A stretch of DNA of 13,105 nt from JBIOJM01 sp044450785 (GTDB taxonomy: Bacteria > Planctomycetota > Planctomycetia > Isosphaerales > Isosphaeraceae): the NCBI GenBank assembly GCA_044450785.1, contig JBIOJM010000296.1, positions 1-13,105 of the forward strand, given 5' to 3'. The notes beneath the pieces are model-generated. The model worked only from the letters and a program-made list of their open reading frames with translations, ran no database searches and was not told where the DNA came from. The translations under genes were made by a program, and so were the position numbers. Shown here in pieces: positions 1 through 7,882 of this stretch; the stretch's first letter is position 1, and each line of letters opens with the position of its first letter.

Positions 1-315
1 TCCCTCTGGTCCCAGTTCTACCGCAAGGAAAGATATGACCTGCTCGAACTGGCGGAGCCAGACGTTGGACAACTGTCCAAGTACGAGATCGGCAAACTTC
101 AGGAAGTCGCCAAGACCTACCAAGACGATGATGAGTGGGCTTTGGTCGATATAACTCACAAGTTCCCCGAGTGGAATCGGAATGACCCCGGGAAGTCTTC
201 CAAGCCGATCCCGCTGTCAAACATCCTGGAAGCGATCGGGCAAGCTGATGCCATCGACGAGATATCGAAGGAGGCTCAAAGCTTGGCGGCCTTCGACCGG
301 CTGTTGGGGAGGTAG
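1..315 (+). CDS. Panacea / SocA-like (DUF4065) domain protein, 3' part only
   Basis: Frame 1 is open from the window edge to TAG at 313-315 and gives the last 104 residues of a protein whose start lies outside. The visible part resembles the C-terminal half of the Panacea (DUF4065, SocA-like) domain. It has a YRKERYDLLEL strand-turn segment, a long helix around LSKYEIGKLQEVAKTY, then WALVDITHKFPEW, which fits the family's helix followed by 'L..lTH..p.W', and a final IPLSNILEAIG helix. Panacea proteins are known as antitoxin or adaptor domains in varied toxin-antitoxin pairs, with the toxin usually encoded next door. No plus-strand gene follows within 2 kb, so any partner would lie upstream, outside the window. 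The family assignment rests on reading by eye. The antitoxin role is inference, since many Panacea proteins have no proven toxin. Confidence 0.65.
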   Translation, partial: SLWSQFYRKERYDLLELAEPDVGQLSKYEIGKLQEVAKTYQDDDEWALVDITHKFPEWNRNDPGKSSKPIPLSNILEAIGQADAIDEISKEAQSLAAFDRLLGR

Positions 316-362
316 TCGAGCATGGACGCCGGCACAACCTTAACGATTGCCTGGACGATGCC

Positions 363-380
363 GAGGGTCCCCTAACCCTC
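363..380. other. Small perfect hairpin in convergent spacer
   Basis: GAGGGT at 363-368 and ACCCTC at 375-380 form a perfect 6-bp stem with loop CCCCTA. It lies just after the end of the Panacea gene and could help end its transcript. No T-run follows on either strand, so a classical intrinsic terminator cannot be claimed. Confidence 0.35.
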
Positions 381-425
381 AACACGCCCCTTGACCGCTT
401 CCTCAGTTGGAGTAACATCCGGGGG

Positions 426-463
426 CCGGGTCGCTCCAGGGAGCAATGCTTGGGGCGACCCGG
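426..463. terminator. Strong hairpin between convergent genes, putative bidirectional terminator
   Basis: CCGGGTCGCTCC at 426-437 pairs with GGGGCGACCCGG at 452-463. This gives 12 pairs with one G-T wobble and a 14-base loop. The hairpin starts 27 bases past the stop of the minus-strand secreted-protein gene and about 110 bases past the stop of the plus-strand Panacea gene, a natural place to stop both transcripts. There is no T-tract on either side, so it would have to act as a U-less hairpin terminator or as an mRNA 3'-end stabiliser. The hairpin is seen in the sequence; the function is inferred from position. Confidence 0.45.
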
Positions 464-490
464 ACTATGGATGAACGTCCCTCTTGGGGC

Positions 491-2290
491 TCAGCGCAAT
501 TGCCCGGCAGCTCCACCGCTACCGGCGCGGGCGTTGGGATCAAGACCGATGATGCGGCTCCGCGGCCGGCTGCGATCGACCACGATCGGGCCCATGTCCG
601 TCGTTTCCGCCGAGCCGTGGTGGCCGACGGAGTCGACCGCCTCCACCTTGAGATGGAACCGCTGCGGGACAGTCACCGGCACGGTCCAGACGAACTGGCC
701 GGCGTTGTCCTGGCCCTCGGCGAGGATTTGCCAGGCTGCGCCAGGCTGGTCGGGGCGCCAGGAGAGTGAAACGGACTTCGGCGGCAGATGAAGGTCGCTG
801 GCCCGCCAGGCGATCGCGACCTTTCCGGAGTTGACGCCGGTCCCGACCTGGGGCGGCTGCAACTGGACGAGCGGCGGCGTGCCGTCCACCTCGACCCACG
901 ATTGAGGGGCATCACCCGGCGCGGGGGGTTGGTCGCCGAGTCCCGAGGCGGACCGTGCCACCAGGCAGAGTCCGTATGTCCCCTCTCCACCCAGGTCAAC
1001 GTCGATGGGCGAGACTCGGTCCGGGTCATCCCCGCGGCGGATCCAGGTACGCCCGCCATCCTGGGTGATCCAGAGCTCCACAGTGGCCGGGCCGTTCGGC
1101 CCCGCATCGTCGACGGCATACTGGAGCTTGAATTTCGGGTTGGAGACCAGGAGCGTATTTCCGCCCTCGCGACCGGACGGCTGGGCCGACGGCGGCGGAT
1201 TGGCCCGGGCGGAGGCGCCGCCCGGCTGCGTTTCGATTCCCCCCGCTGGAACGGCGCCATTGGACGTCGCGAAAAGGTCTCCGGATGAAGCGTCCCTCGG
1301 CGCGCCGGCTGATGGCGCGACAGCGGTTCCGACGGAGTCACGACGCCAGTCCGGAGTGGCCGGCCGCGACTCGCGCGGGTCGTCCTGCGGGCGCGGACGG
1401 GATGTCCGGCTCGACCGTCCCGACGTCGTGGACGGTCGCCGGGTTGGCACGCGCTCCTGATTCACCGGCGTGAAACCGGGCCCGGCCACGATGTCGGCCC
1501 CGGCGCCGTTCGAGATCTGTGCGATCGACGGGGGACTCTCATCACTCGCGTCGCGTGAGTCCAGATCGAGCGGGCTCGACGTTCCCTCGGGCAGCTCGAC
1601 CGAGGCCTCGGTCACATTGCCAGCTTTATCCGCGACCGAAGCTCGGACCTTGAGCGCCTCGGCGGTCCCCGCGTCCCACTGCTGGCCGCCGTTGGGCTTC
1701 GGGCGGCGGATCGGCACGCGACGCCATGCACCGGCTCCCTCAACCTGGTATTCCAGGACCAGCGATTTGAGGTCGAGGTTCTCGTCCTTGACTTCCCAGC
1801 GCACCGACGCCAGGCTGCCTCGCCGGCCTTCCGGCTCCAGCAACAAGGACGGGGGAAAGCTGTCGACCACGACCTTCAAGTTCGGCTCAGCGACCGAGTC
1901 CAGGGAGGGCGAGACCTTGCCGTCGATCGTACGCGTCTGGACCGCGAACCAGTATTCGCCGTCATGCGACGACCGGAACGTGAAGGTCGGATGATCGGGA
2001 AACGTCTTGCTGACCGCGCGCCAGTGGTATCCCAGGTCCTCCGAAACCAGCAGATGCAATTCCTTGATCCTGTCCCGGCCTTCGGCATTCAAACTAAACG
2101 GGATTCTGAAGTTACGTTGCTTATGGTAGATCCGTGGCGCGGCGGTGGCTTCGGATGACGCCGGAGCGGCGAGGGCCATGAACGAGGGAGCCGCGACGAC
2201 CCAGACGCCCAGCACGCTGAGTTTCAGGGCCAAAGCACGAAAGCTTGGCCTCGAGAGCGCCAGGGGCATTCCTCGCCGCTTCGGCCCCAC
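491..2290 (-). CDS. Secreted beta-sandwich (Ig/FN3-like) protein of unknown function
   Basis: This gene encodes 599 residues with a long Sec-type signal: basic MGPKRRG, a hydrophobic stretch about residues 19-41, and ALA-AP as a likely cleavage site near residue 41. The GTG start at 2290 is chosen because a GGGGGGA Shine-Dalgarno-like run lies 8 bases upstream. The ATG seven codons later has AGGA directly abutting it, which is too close. The mature protein has two similar halves, about residues 55-235 and 380-575, joined by a Pro/Ser/Arg-rich, probably disordered linker of about 140 residues. Each half has a strand-rich unit (SEDLGYHW in one, TQDGGRTW in the other) followed by a unit opening VDSFPP or VDGTPP and ending in DKAGN or DSVGH, as in Ig- or fibronectin-like sandwiches. 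No catalytic motif is visible. It is probably exported, perhaps as an adhesion or envelope protein. The family was not recognised. Confidence 0.8.
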   Translation of the reverse strand: MGPKRRGMPLALSRPSFRALALKLSVLGVWVVAAPSFMALAAPASSEATAAPRIYHKQRNFRIPFSLNAEGRDRIKELHLLVSEDLGYHWRAVSKTFPDHPTFTFRSSHDGEYWFAVQTRTIDGKVSPSLDSVAEPNLKVVVDSFPPSLLLEPEGRRGSLASVRWEVKDENLDLKSLVLEYQVEGAGAWRRVPIRRPKPNGGQQWDAGTAEALKVRASVADKAGNVTEASVELPEGTSSPLDLDSRDASDESPPSIAQISNGAGADIVAGPGFTPVNQERVPTRRPSTTSGRSSRTSRPRPQDDPRESRPATPDWRRDSVGTAVAPSAGAPRDASSGDLFATSNGAVPAGGIETQPGGASARANPPPSAQPSGREGGNTLLVSNPKFKLQYAVDDAGPNGPATVELWITQDGGRTWIRRGDDPDRVSPIDVDLGGEGTYGLCLVARSASGLGDQPPAPGDAPQSWVEVDGTPPLVQLQPPQVGTGVNSGKVAIAWRASDLHLPPKSVSLSWRPDQPGAAWQILAEGQDNAGQFVWTVPVTVPQRFHLKVEAVDSVGHHGSAETTDMGPIVVDRSRPRSRIIGLDPNARAGSGGAAGQLR

Positions 2291-2567
2291 GTGATTTGTC
2301 CCCCCCGTCCCGCACCCACGGCCTCACACGTCACAGCGAAAGCGTGCGCGAGCGCGATTCAACCTTCGCGGTTTATCGACCTTGCTTCCCGTTCAGCTTG
2401 AAGTGAATCGACCGGATGTTCGGATTGAATGGGTCGCGTCGACTCAGACGGGGTTGATGGTGAATTGGGCGAGACTAGCTGGTTATCGGAATCTGGGCGA
2501 AACGGGGAATCTGAGTAGAGCGATTTTCGTTTTCGCGCACCGGGGGAGTTTGGGGGTGTGGCACGGT
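2291..2567. other. Intergenic spacer upstream of the secreted-protein gene
   Basis: These 277 bases lie between two minus-strand genes. The part next to 2290 must hold the ribosome site and probably a promoter for the secreted-protein gene. No convincing -35/-10 pair, hairpin with T-tract or additional gene was found. The length argues against a tight operon with the aldolase gene. Confidence 0.5.
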
Positions 2568-3218
2568 TCAGCTCGAGCTGCGAGTTCGGCGGACGATGGC
2601 GGTGTATTGAGCTGCGAGGTCGCGAATCCGCGCGAAGTCGCCGTTGGCGATTGCGGTGGGGTCGACCAGGGCGCTGCCGACTCCCAGGCAGCACGCGCCT
2701 GCCCTGAGGAAGCTCTCGGCGGTCGAGAGGTCGACGCCGCCGGTGGGCATCACGCGAACCTGGGGGAGTGGCCCGCGCAGAGCCTTCAGATAAGCAGGAC
2801 CGCCGACGTCGGCCGGGAAGATTTTGACGACGTCGGCGCCGGCCTCCCAGGCGGTGAGGACTTCGGTGGGCGTGAAGGCGCCGGGTATGACCACCTTGCT
2901 GTAACGCCGGCAGAGCCGGATGACCTCGAGATTGAGGGTGGGGGCGACGATGTACTCGGCGCCGGCCAGGATCGCGGCCCGTGCCGTCTCGGGATCGAGG
3001 ACGGTGCCCGCGCCCAGAACGACGGCGTCGCCCAGGTCGCGTCGAATCTGACGGATCACCTCAATGGCGTCGGGAACAGTGAACGTGACCTCGGCCGCCG
3101 TCACTCCGCCCTCGGCGAGCGCCTGCACGACCTTGACCAGGGCTGCACTCGACTCGGATCGCACGACGGCCACGATCCCACCGTTCAAGATGCGTTGCAA
3201 CGTCGGCTCGCAGCTCAT
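2568..3218 (-). CDS. eda: 2-dehydro-3-deoxy-phosphogluconate (KDPG/KHG) aldolase
   Basis: This 216-residue protein matches the usual length of the class I KDPG/KHG aldolase family. The enzyme splits 2-keto-3-deoxy-6-phosphogluconate into pyruvate and glyceraldehyde-3-phosphate in the cytosol (Entner-Doudoroff or uronate breakdown), and many relatives also act on 4-hydroxy-2-oxoglutarate. The hallmarks are in order: VAVVR ending at Arg20, AEVTFTVP with catalytic Glu43, GAGTV at 70-73, GAFTPTE at 113-119, VKIFPAD with the Schiff-base Lys132, and MPTGGV in the phosphate-binding region. The ATG at 3218 has GGAG 10 bases upstream. No gluconate, dehydratase or transport gene is beside it, so its physiological substrate cannot be read from context. 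The two nearest genes are a secreted protein 277 bases downstream and a divergent sigma gene. Confidence 0.93.
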   Translation of the reverse strand: MSCEPTLQRILNGGIVAVVRSESSAALVKVVQALAEGGVTAAEVTFTVPDAIEVIRQIRRDLGDAVVLGAGTVLDPETARAAILAGAEYIVAPTLNLEVIRLCRRYSKVVIPGAFTPTEVLTAWEAGADVVKIFPADVGGPAYLKALRGPLPQVRVMPTGGVDLSTAESFLRAGACCLGVGSALVDPTAIANGDFARIRDLAAQYTAIVRRTRSSS

Positions 3219-3303
3219 CGAGGCGGTACTCCACGCCGGGTCACGGTTCCCATCAGGCTCTCGAACTCTAACGGCCCGGCGCCGACATCGTCAAGCCGCG
3301 GGC

Positions 3304-3338
3304 GGTCAGTGGTCAATGGTCAGTGGTCAGTGGTCAGT
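3304..3338. repeat. Five-copy GGTCAGT heptamer tandem repeat
   Basis: Five contiguous 7-base units occupy 3304-3310, 3311-3317, 3318-3324, 3325-3331 and 3332-3338. All read GGTCAGT except the second, GGTCAAT. The array sits in the divergent spacer between the aldolase gene and sigma 1. It resembles the short tandem heptamer repeats scattered between genes in some bacteria. No function can be assigned; slippage-prone DNA or a set of protein-binding sites are both possible. Confidence 0.85.
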
Positions 3339-3437
3339 CGAGCCCGCAACTCGACGGGGCACTTCCCCGCGAGGACCGCATCGGTCAGAATCGGAGGACC
3401 TTCGGCGGAATTGCTGTGTATGTTTGCTCGGCACGCG

Positions 3438-3448
3438 CAGGTAACCTG
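3438..3448 (+). promoter_or_regulatory. Inverted repeat covering the sigma 1 ribosome-binding site
   Basis: CAGGT at 3438-3442 and ACCTG at 3444-3448 are inverted around one A. They include the only Shine-Dalgarno-like bases (CAGG, 9 bases before the ATG at 3451). As a hairpin the one-base loop is too tight, so it may instead be a small operator for a dimeric regulator or chance. Confidence 0.25.
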
Positions 3449-3450
3449 GT

Positions 3451-4110
3451 ATGGACCTGAAACCACCTAGAGTACCCGACGATACCGACGCGCTCGTCGA
3501 GCGAGCCGGCGGCGGCGATTCGGCGGCATTGGCCGAGCTGTTCCGCCGCCATCGCAAACGGCTGCGGCAGATGGTTCGTCTGCGATTGGACCGCCGGCTC
3601 CAAGGGAGAGTGGACCCCTCCGACATCATCCAGGAGACCTATATTGACGCGGCCCGGAAAATCTCCGAATACGCCCGCGAGCGGTCGGAGTTGCCGTTCT
3701 TCCTCTGGCTCCGGCTCGTGGCCGGCGAGCGACTGCTGCGGGTCCACCGCCAGCACCTCGGGACCGTCATGCGCGATGCCGGCCGCGAAGTCTCGCTCTA
3801 CCGCGGCGCGTTGCCCCAGGCCAGCTCCGAATCGCTGGCTGCGCAGTTGCTGGGGCGGCTCACGTCCGTCAGCCAGAAATTGATTCGCGCCGAAGTGCAG
3901 TTGCAGCTTCAGCAGGCGCTCAGCGAGATGGACTCAATGGATCGCGAGATCATCATGTTGCGTCATTTCGAGGAGTTGTCGAACGCCGAGGCATCGCGAG
4001 TGCTCGGGATCAGTCCTCAGGCGGCCAGCAACCGGCACATGCGGGCGATGTCTCGGCTCCAGTCGACCCTCCGGAACATCCCCGGTCTCCTCGACCGGGC
4101 GCCGAGTTGA
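3451..4110 (+). CDS. ECF-family RNA polymerase sigma factor (sigma 1), kinase-linked type
   Basis: This 219-residue protein has the two-domain ECF layout. Sigma region 2 spans about residues 22-105 with the core-binding helix DPSDIIQETYIDA (55-67) and the region 2.3/2.4 helix LPFFLWLRLVAGERLL. Region 4 spans about 148-205 with MDREIIMLRHFEELSNAEA and the DNA-recognition helix-turn-helix LGISPQAASNRHMRAMSRL. A linker of about 40 residues is longer than in minimal ECFs. It would direct RNA polymerase to a private promoter set. No anti-sigma gene is adjacent. Instead a Ser/Thr kinase follows after 105 bases in the same direction, the arrangement known from planctomycete ECF groups linked to kinases. 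ATG 3451 has only a weak CAGG upstream. The family call is secure; target genes are unknown. Confidence 0.93.
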   Translation: MDLKPPRVPDDTDALVERAGGGDSAALAELFRRHRKRLRQMVRLRLDRRLQGRVDPSDIIQETYIDAARKISEYARERSELPFFLWLRLVAGERLLRVHRQHLGTVMRDAGREVSLYRGALPQASSESLAAQLLGRLTSVSQKLIRAEVQLQLQQALSEMDSMDREIIMLRHFEELSNAEASRVLGISPQAASNRHMRAMSRLQSTLRNIPGLLDRAPS

Positions 4111-4215
4111 CCGGGTCGGGAAGCCAGATCGGCCGGCAGATCCGACGACAGCGGCAGAGACCGACGACCGAACCTGCGCCCCAGCGCGACCAACTCCGAC
4201 TGGAAAGGTCCGGCA

Positions 4216-7200
4216 ATGACGGGGACCGATGCCCGGTTTGATACGCTCCTGAAGGAACTGGTCGAAGACTACCTCTCCCGGCTGCGCCGGGGTGAGCGTC
4301 CGCCGATCGCCGAGTACGCCCGACGCCACCCCGAGCTGGCCGAGCGGATCAACGAGATCTTCCCGACGTTGGGCCTGGTCGAGCTATTCAAGCCCGACTC
4401 GGGCGAGGTCACCGACCTACCCAGTTCCGACCTGGTGTTGACCGGCAGCGGATTACCGCTGAAGCAACTGGGTGACTTCCGGATCCTCCGCGAGGTCGGC
4501 CGCGGCGGCATGGGCGTCGTCTACGAAGCCGAGCAAGAGACGCTCGGCCGCCACGTGGCATTGAAGGTCCTGCTCCTGCACGTCGCGCGGGATAGCACGA
4601 CCCTGGAGCGGTTCCGCCGCGAGGCCCGTGCGGCAGCCAGGCTGCACCACACCAATATCGTGCAGGTCTTCGAAGTGGGCCAGCACGGAGATGTCTGGTT
4701 CTACGCCATGCAGTTCATTCAGGGTCAGGGCCTGGACCTCGTCATCGAGGAGCTGAGGCGACTGCGCGACCAGTCCGGGCGAGAGCCGAGCGCCAAGGAT
4801 CGGCTGGGGCCGCCTCCGCCGCCAGCGGCGGAATCACCGGCTCCGCGGATTTCCTCGCTCCCCGCGCGACAGGTCAGCCAGGTGGCCCGCTCACTGGTCA
4901 CCGGCCGCTTCGCGTCGGAGGATCCGAACCAGGACGCCGTGGAGCCGGCGTGGGGCCCGTCCCCCTCGCCCGTCTCCGCCGGGACGGCTGTACTGATCGA
5001 ACGGATCGAGACGGACGCGACAGGCACCATGGCGCCGGGGGCCGTACCGGCGGCCGGAGACGGCGCTGGCCCGAGTGCTTCGTCCTCGGCGGTGCTGCCG
5101 GGTGGGGCGCAGCTCTCGACCGTCGAATCGGGCCACCGGCCGTATCACATCGGTGTCGCCCGCATCGGCCAGCAAGCCGCCCAGGCGTTGGCCTATGCCC
5201 ACGCGCGGGGGATCGTCCACCGCGACATCAAGCCGTCGAACCTGCTGTTGGACACGGCGGGGGTCGTCTGGTTGACCGACTTCGGTCTGGCCAAGAATGA
5301 GGAGGACGGGCTGACCGACCCCAACGCCGTCGTGGGGACGCTCCGGTACATGGCACCGGAGCGGTTCCGGGGCCAGGCCGACGCGCGGGCCGACATCTAC
5401 GCCCTGGGCCTGACGCTCTATGAGCTGCTCACCTTGCAGCCGGCGTTCGAGTCGCGCGACCGGCTGCAGTTGGTCGAACAGATCAAGAGTGAGGAGCCGA
5501 AGCCGCCGCGGGCCATCGACGCGCGTATTCCCCGCGATCTCGAAACGATCGTGTCGAAGGCGATCGACAAGGAGCCGGCGCGGCGGTACCAGAACGCGGT
5601 GGAGCTGGCGGATGACCTGCGGCGATTCACCGACGACCAGCCCATTCTCGCGCGGAAGAGTACGCCCGTGGAGCGGTTCCGGCGCTGGCACCGCCGAAAC
5701 CCGGCGGTTGCCGGCCTGCTCTGGGCCTTGCTGGTGGTGCTCTCCTGCGGCCTGATCGGCATGACCATGCTGTACCGGAGGGCCGACCAAGAGCGCCAAC
5801 GGGCTGAGGTGAACTTCCGCGACGCGCGCGCGGCAGTGGACGACTATCTGACCAAGGTGGGACAGAGGCTGCTGGACGTCCCGGGCTTGCAGCCGCTGCG
5901 CAAGGAGTTGCTGGAGAGTGCGCTGAACTATTATCAAAACTTTATCATTCAGCACGCCCATGATCCGTCGCTTCGATCCGATCTGGCCGACGCCTATGAG
6001 CGTGTGGGAACCATCACCGATATGATCGGTGCGAGACCGGATGCGCTCGTGGCTCACCAACACGCACTCGACATCCGCGCGGTCCTCGCCCGCGACTTCC
6101 CGGGGAGCGCACGGTTCCAGCAGGACGTTGCAAAGAGCCATGACATTCTCGGGAACTTGCTGAAAGTGCTGGGCCGTACCGAGGAGGCGGAACAGGCATT
6201 CCGTCGGGCCATCGCGATCCTCGATACCTTGATCGCGTCCCATCCTGACGTCGCCTCGTTCCAGCAAGATCTGGCCCGGAGCTCGAACAACCTCGGCCTC
6301 ATGCAGTATACGATCGGTCACATGGCCGAGGCGGAGCAGTCCTATCGGAGCGCCATCGAGAACCTTGAGCGAGTGACGCGCCGGGGCGATCCCGAGACTG
6401 TCGCTTGTCGTGAGGCCCTGGCTCAATGCTATACGAATCTCGGAAACCTGAAAGGGTTGACCGGCGAGACGGCGGAGGCAGGCCGGTGGTTTCAGAAGGC
6501 GATCCCGAGCTTCGAGGCCCTGACCCGGACACATCCCAACAACACCGGCTTCTGGCAAGACCTGGGTAAGACGAACGACAACATCGGAATGGCGCAATCC
6601 CTCATGGGTCAAACGGCGGAGGCACAGCGGTCGTATCGGCAAGCCGTCAAGATCCAAGAACAGCTCGCCAGGGAACATCCCGACGTCGTCGAGTTCCAGC
6701 AGGATCTGGCCAAGACTTACACCGACCTGGGCGACGAAATCAAGGCGACCGACAAGGCGGAGGCGGCGCGATTGTATCAACGTTCGGTCGATATGCTGGA
6801 GCTGCTGGCGCGCACGCATCCGCAGGACATCCCGATCCGTCAGGATCTGGCCCGAGGCCTGATCTCCCTCGGCATGCACCAGACCGATACCGGCCAGGCG
6901 GCCGCCGCGATGCAGTCGCTCCAGCGGGTCCTCGCGATCCAGGGACCGCTGGCCCGCGATCATGCTGACGACCCCAATAACCCGCGCTACCTCGCCATCG
7001 CCCAGATCACGCTCGGGAAGGTGCACATGGCGCTCGATCAGCCAGCGGAGGCCCTGAAGGATTGGCAAGCCGCCGTGCGCCTCCTCGAGGCACTCCGCGA
7101 GCCGATCCCCTACGACTTGTATAAACTGGCCGGCACATACGCACTGTCCAGCGCGGTGATTGGTAAGACCCCGGCCCGCTTCGATCGGGGGCCTGAGACC

Positions 7201-7365
7201 TCGTCTCAAGGACTCGTCGACAAGGCCATGGATGCGTTACGTCGGGCGCTCGCCGCCGGGTGGAGCGATGCCCATCAGATTGAAACCGATGACGATCTCA
7301 AGTCGTTGCGGTCGCGGGATGACTTCCAGGCGCTGATCCGTGGGTTGGAGAAGCACCAGCCATGA
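4216..7365 (+). CDS. Membrane Hanks-type Ser/Thr protein kinase with TPR tail (kinase 1)
   Basis: This is a 1049-residue protein; ATG 4216 has AAAGG 8 bases upstream. Residues 7-58 form a helical pre-kinase segment (YLSRLRRGERPPIAEYARRHPEL) typical of planctomycete kinases. The kinase domain (about 87-472) has all key residues: glycine loop GRGGMG at 95-100, VALK with Lys117, helix-C Glu136, HRDIKPSN with Asp337, DFG with Asp355, and APE at 380-382, so it should be active. A Pro/Ala/Ser-rich insert of about 120 residues (185-305) separates the small lobe and hinge from the catalytic loop. One membrane helix follows at about 497-520. The rest (about 580-960) holds TPR-like helical repeats about 48 residues apart, marked by recurring FQQDLA and ALDI/AIAIL segments, and a C-terminal TDDDLKSLRSRDDFQ tail. 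It probably senses protein partners and phosphorylates cytosolic targets; sigma 1 next door is a candidate. Confidence 0.95.
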   Translation: MTGTDARFDTLLKELVEDYLSRLRRGERPPIAEYARRHPELAERINEIFPTLGLVELFKPDSGEVTDLPSSDLVLTGSGLPLKQLGDFRILREVGRGGMGVVYEAEQETLGRHVALKVLLLHVARDSTTLERFRREARAAARLHHTNIVQVFEVGQHGDVWFYAMQFIQGQGLDLVIEELRRLRDQSGREPSAKDRLGPPPPPAAESPAPRISSLPARQVSQVARSLVTGRFASEDPNQDAVEPAWGPSPSPVSAGTAVLIERIETDATGTMAPGAVPAAGDGAGPSASSSAVLPGGAQLSTVESGHRPYHIGVARIGQQAAQALAYAHARGIVHRDIKPSNLLLDTAGVVWLTDFGLAKNEEDGLTDPNAVVGTLRYMAPERFRGQADARADIYALGLTLYELLTLQPAFESRDRLQLVEQIKSEEPKPPRAIDARIPRDLETIVSKAIDKEPARRYQNAVELADDLRRFTDDQPILARKSTPVERFRRWHRRNPAVAGLLWALLVVLSCGLIGMTMLYRRADQERQRAEVNFRDARAAVDDYLTKVGQRLLDVPGLQPLRKELLESALNYYQNFIIQHAHDPSLRSDLADAYERVGTITDMIGARPDALVAHQHALDIRAVLARDFPGSARFQQDVAKSHDILGNLLKVLGRTEEAEQAFRRAIAILDTLIASHPDVASFQQDLARSSNNLGLMQYTIGHMAEAEQSYRSAIENLERVTRRGDPETVACREALAQCYTNLGNLKGLTGETAEAGRWFQKAIPSFEALTRTHPNNTGFWQDLGKTNDNIGMAQSLMGQTAEAQRSYRQAVKIQEQLAREHPDVVEFQQDLAKTYTDLGDEIKATDKAEAARLYQRSVDMLELLARTHPQDIPIRQDLARGLISLGMHQTDTGQAAAAMQSLQRVLAIQGPLARDHADDPNNPRYLAIAQITLGKVHMALDQPAEALKDWQAAVRLLEALREPIPYDLYKLAGTYALSSAVIGKTPARFDRGPETSSQGLVDKAMDALRRALAAGWSDAHQIETDDDLKSLRSRDDFQALIRGLEKHQP

Positions 7366-7490
7366 GTCAGTTGCTTTGGAGGTTTGCTCGCCTGATTTTT
7401 GACCGGGTGGGCTGTCCATCTCCTTTCGTCGGATGAAGGCGGAGCGGACCGCGAGTCAAGCCCTCATGTTTTCCTCGATCGACCGTTCCG

Positions 7491-7550
7491 GATCTCAACA
7501 ATTGGCAATGTCGCCTCGCCTTGTCGGAGACCGCCATGACTGCACCCCGA
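7491..7550 (+). repeat. Leader-repeat copy A (orphan copy of the LEPR-XLL gene start)
   Basis: Aligned without gaps to 12405-12464, this stretch matches at 53 of 60 bases, starting with a shared GATCTCAAC and ending with CCATGACTGCACCC. It includes the equivalent of the surface-protein start: GGAG at 7526-7529, six bases, then ATG at 7536, followed by codons for MTAPR. Weaker similarity continues about 20 bases upstream. After 7550 the similarity stops abruptly and no LEPR-XLL motif follows in any plus-strand frame. It is therefore either the stump of a lost surface-protein gene or a shared regulatory leader. Confidence 0.85.
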
Positions 7551-7580
7551 GGATCGAAAGGACATGGATCGAAAGGACAT
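7551..7580 (+). repeat. 15-base tandem direct repeat
   Basis: GGATCGAAAGGACAT occurs twice in a row at 7551-7565 and 7566-7580, without mismatch. It begins at the base where similarity between the two leader copies ends, so it may mark a rearrangement or slippage scar. Confidence 0.85.
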
Positions 7581-7747
7581 GCCATAGCGTGTCAGGCTCG
7601 AACCATCCACGCCGAGTGGATTCGATCTCCACGCGATGGCGGATGGACACCTGGTCGCGCAGCCCGAGTGCCAGGCAAAGGAGGTCGTTCGGAATGGCGA
7701 CGGTGGTTCGCCTCAATGGCGAGTCCAGCCGGGCTTGCGATGCGTGT

Positions 7748-7882
7748 CCTTTGGCTCTTTCCGCCCACGACCCCTTTTCCGCCCACACCGGTCCCAATAG
7801 GGCCGTCTCCCGTGCTGAGCGTCGCGAAGTGGTTCGCGCGGCCCTCGAGTAGCTGGATCCCACCGACCGCGAGATCCTCGCC
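7748..7882 (+). pseudogene. Remnant of an ECF sigma factor gene (linker and start of region 4)
   Basis: Read in the frame of 7748, this stretch gives a segment ending RAERREVVRAALE (through 7849), then TAG at 7850-7852, then LDPTDREILA through 7882. Apart from the stop this matches the start of sigma region 4 in planctomycete ECF factors. The corresponding part of intact sigma 1 reads RAEVQLQLQQALSEMDSMDREIIML. In family members the stop position is commonly Gln (CAG), so a single C-to-T change could have made TAG. After 7882 the frame loses the expected RHFEELSNAEA motif and ends at TAG 7931-7933. No convincing region 2 is left upstream. It appears to be a fragment of a third sigma gene, not translated as such. 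Confidence 0.7.

Noticed and set aside
2382..3470. A 362-codon plus-strand open frame opposite the aldolase gene
   Set aside because: The minus strand encodes a full KDPG aldolase with all catalytic residues; the plus-strand product has no recognisable feature and runs through the heptamer repeat.
4891..7209. A 772-codon open frame on the minus strand opposite kinase 1
   Set aside because: It mirrors a GC-rich kinase gene with intact catalytic motifs and regular TPR repeats. Its translation has no domain and is a by-product of codon bias.
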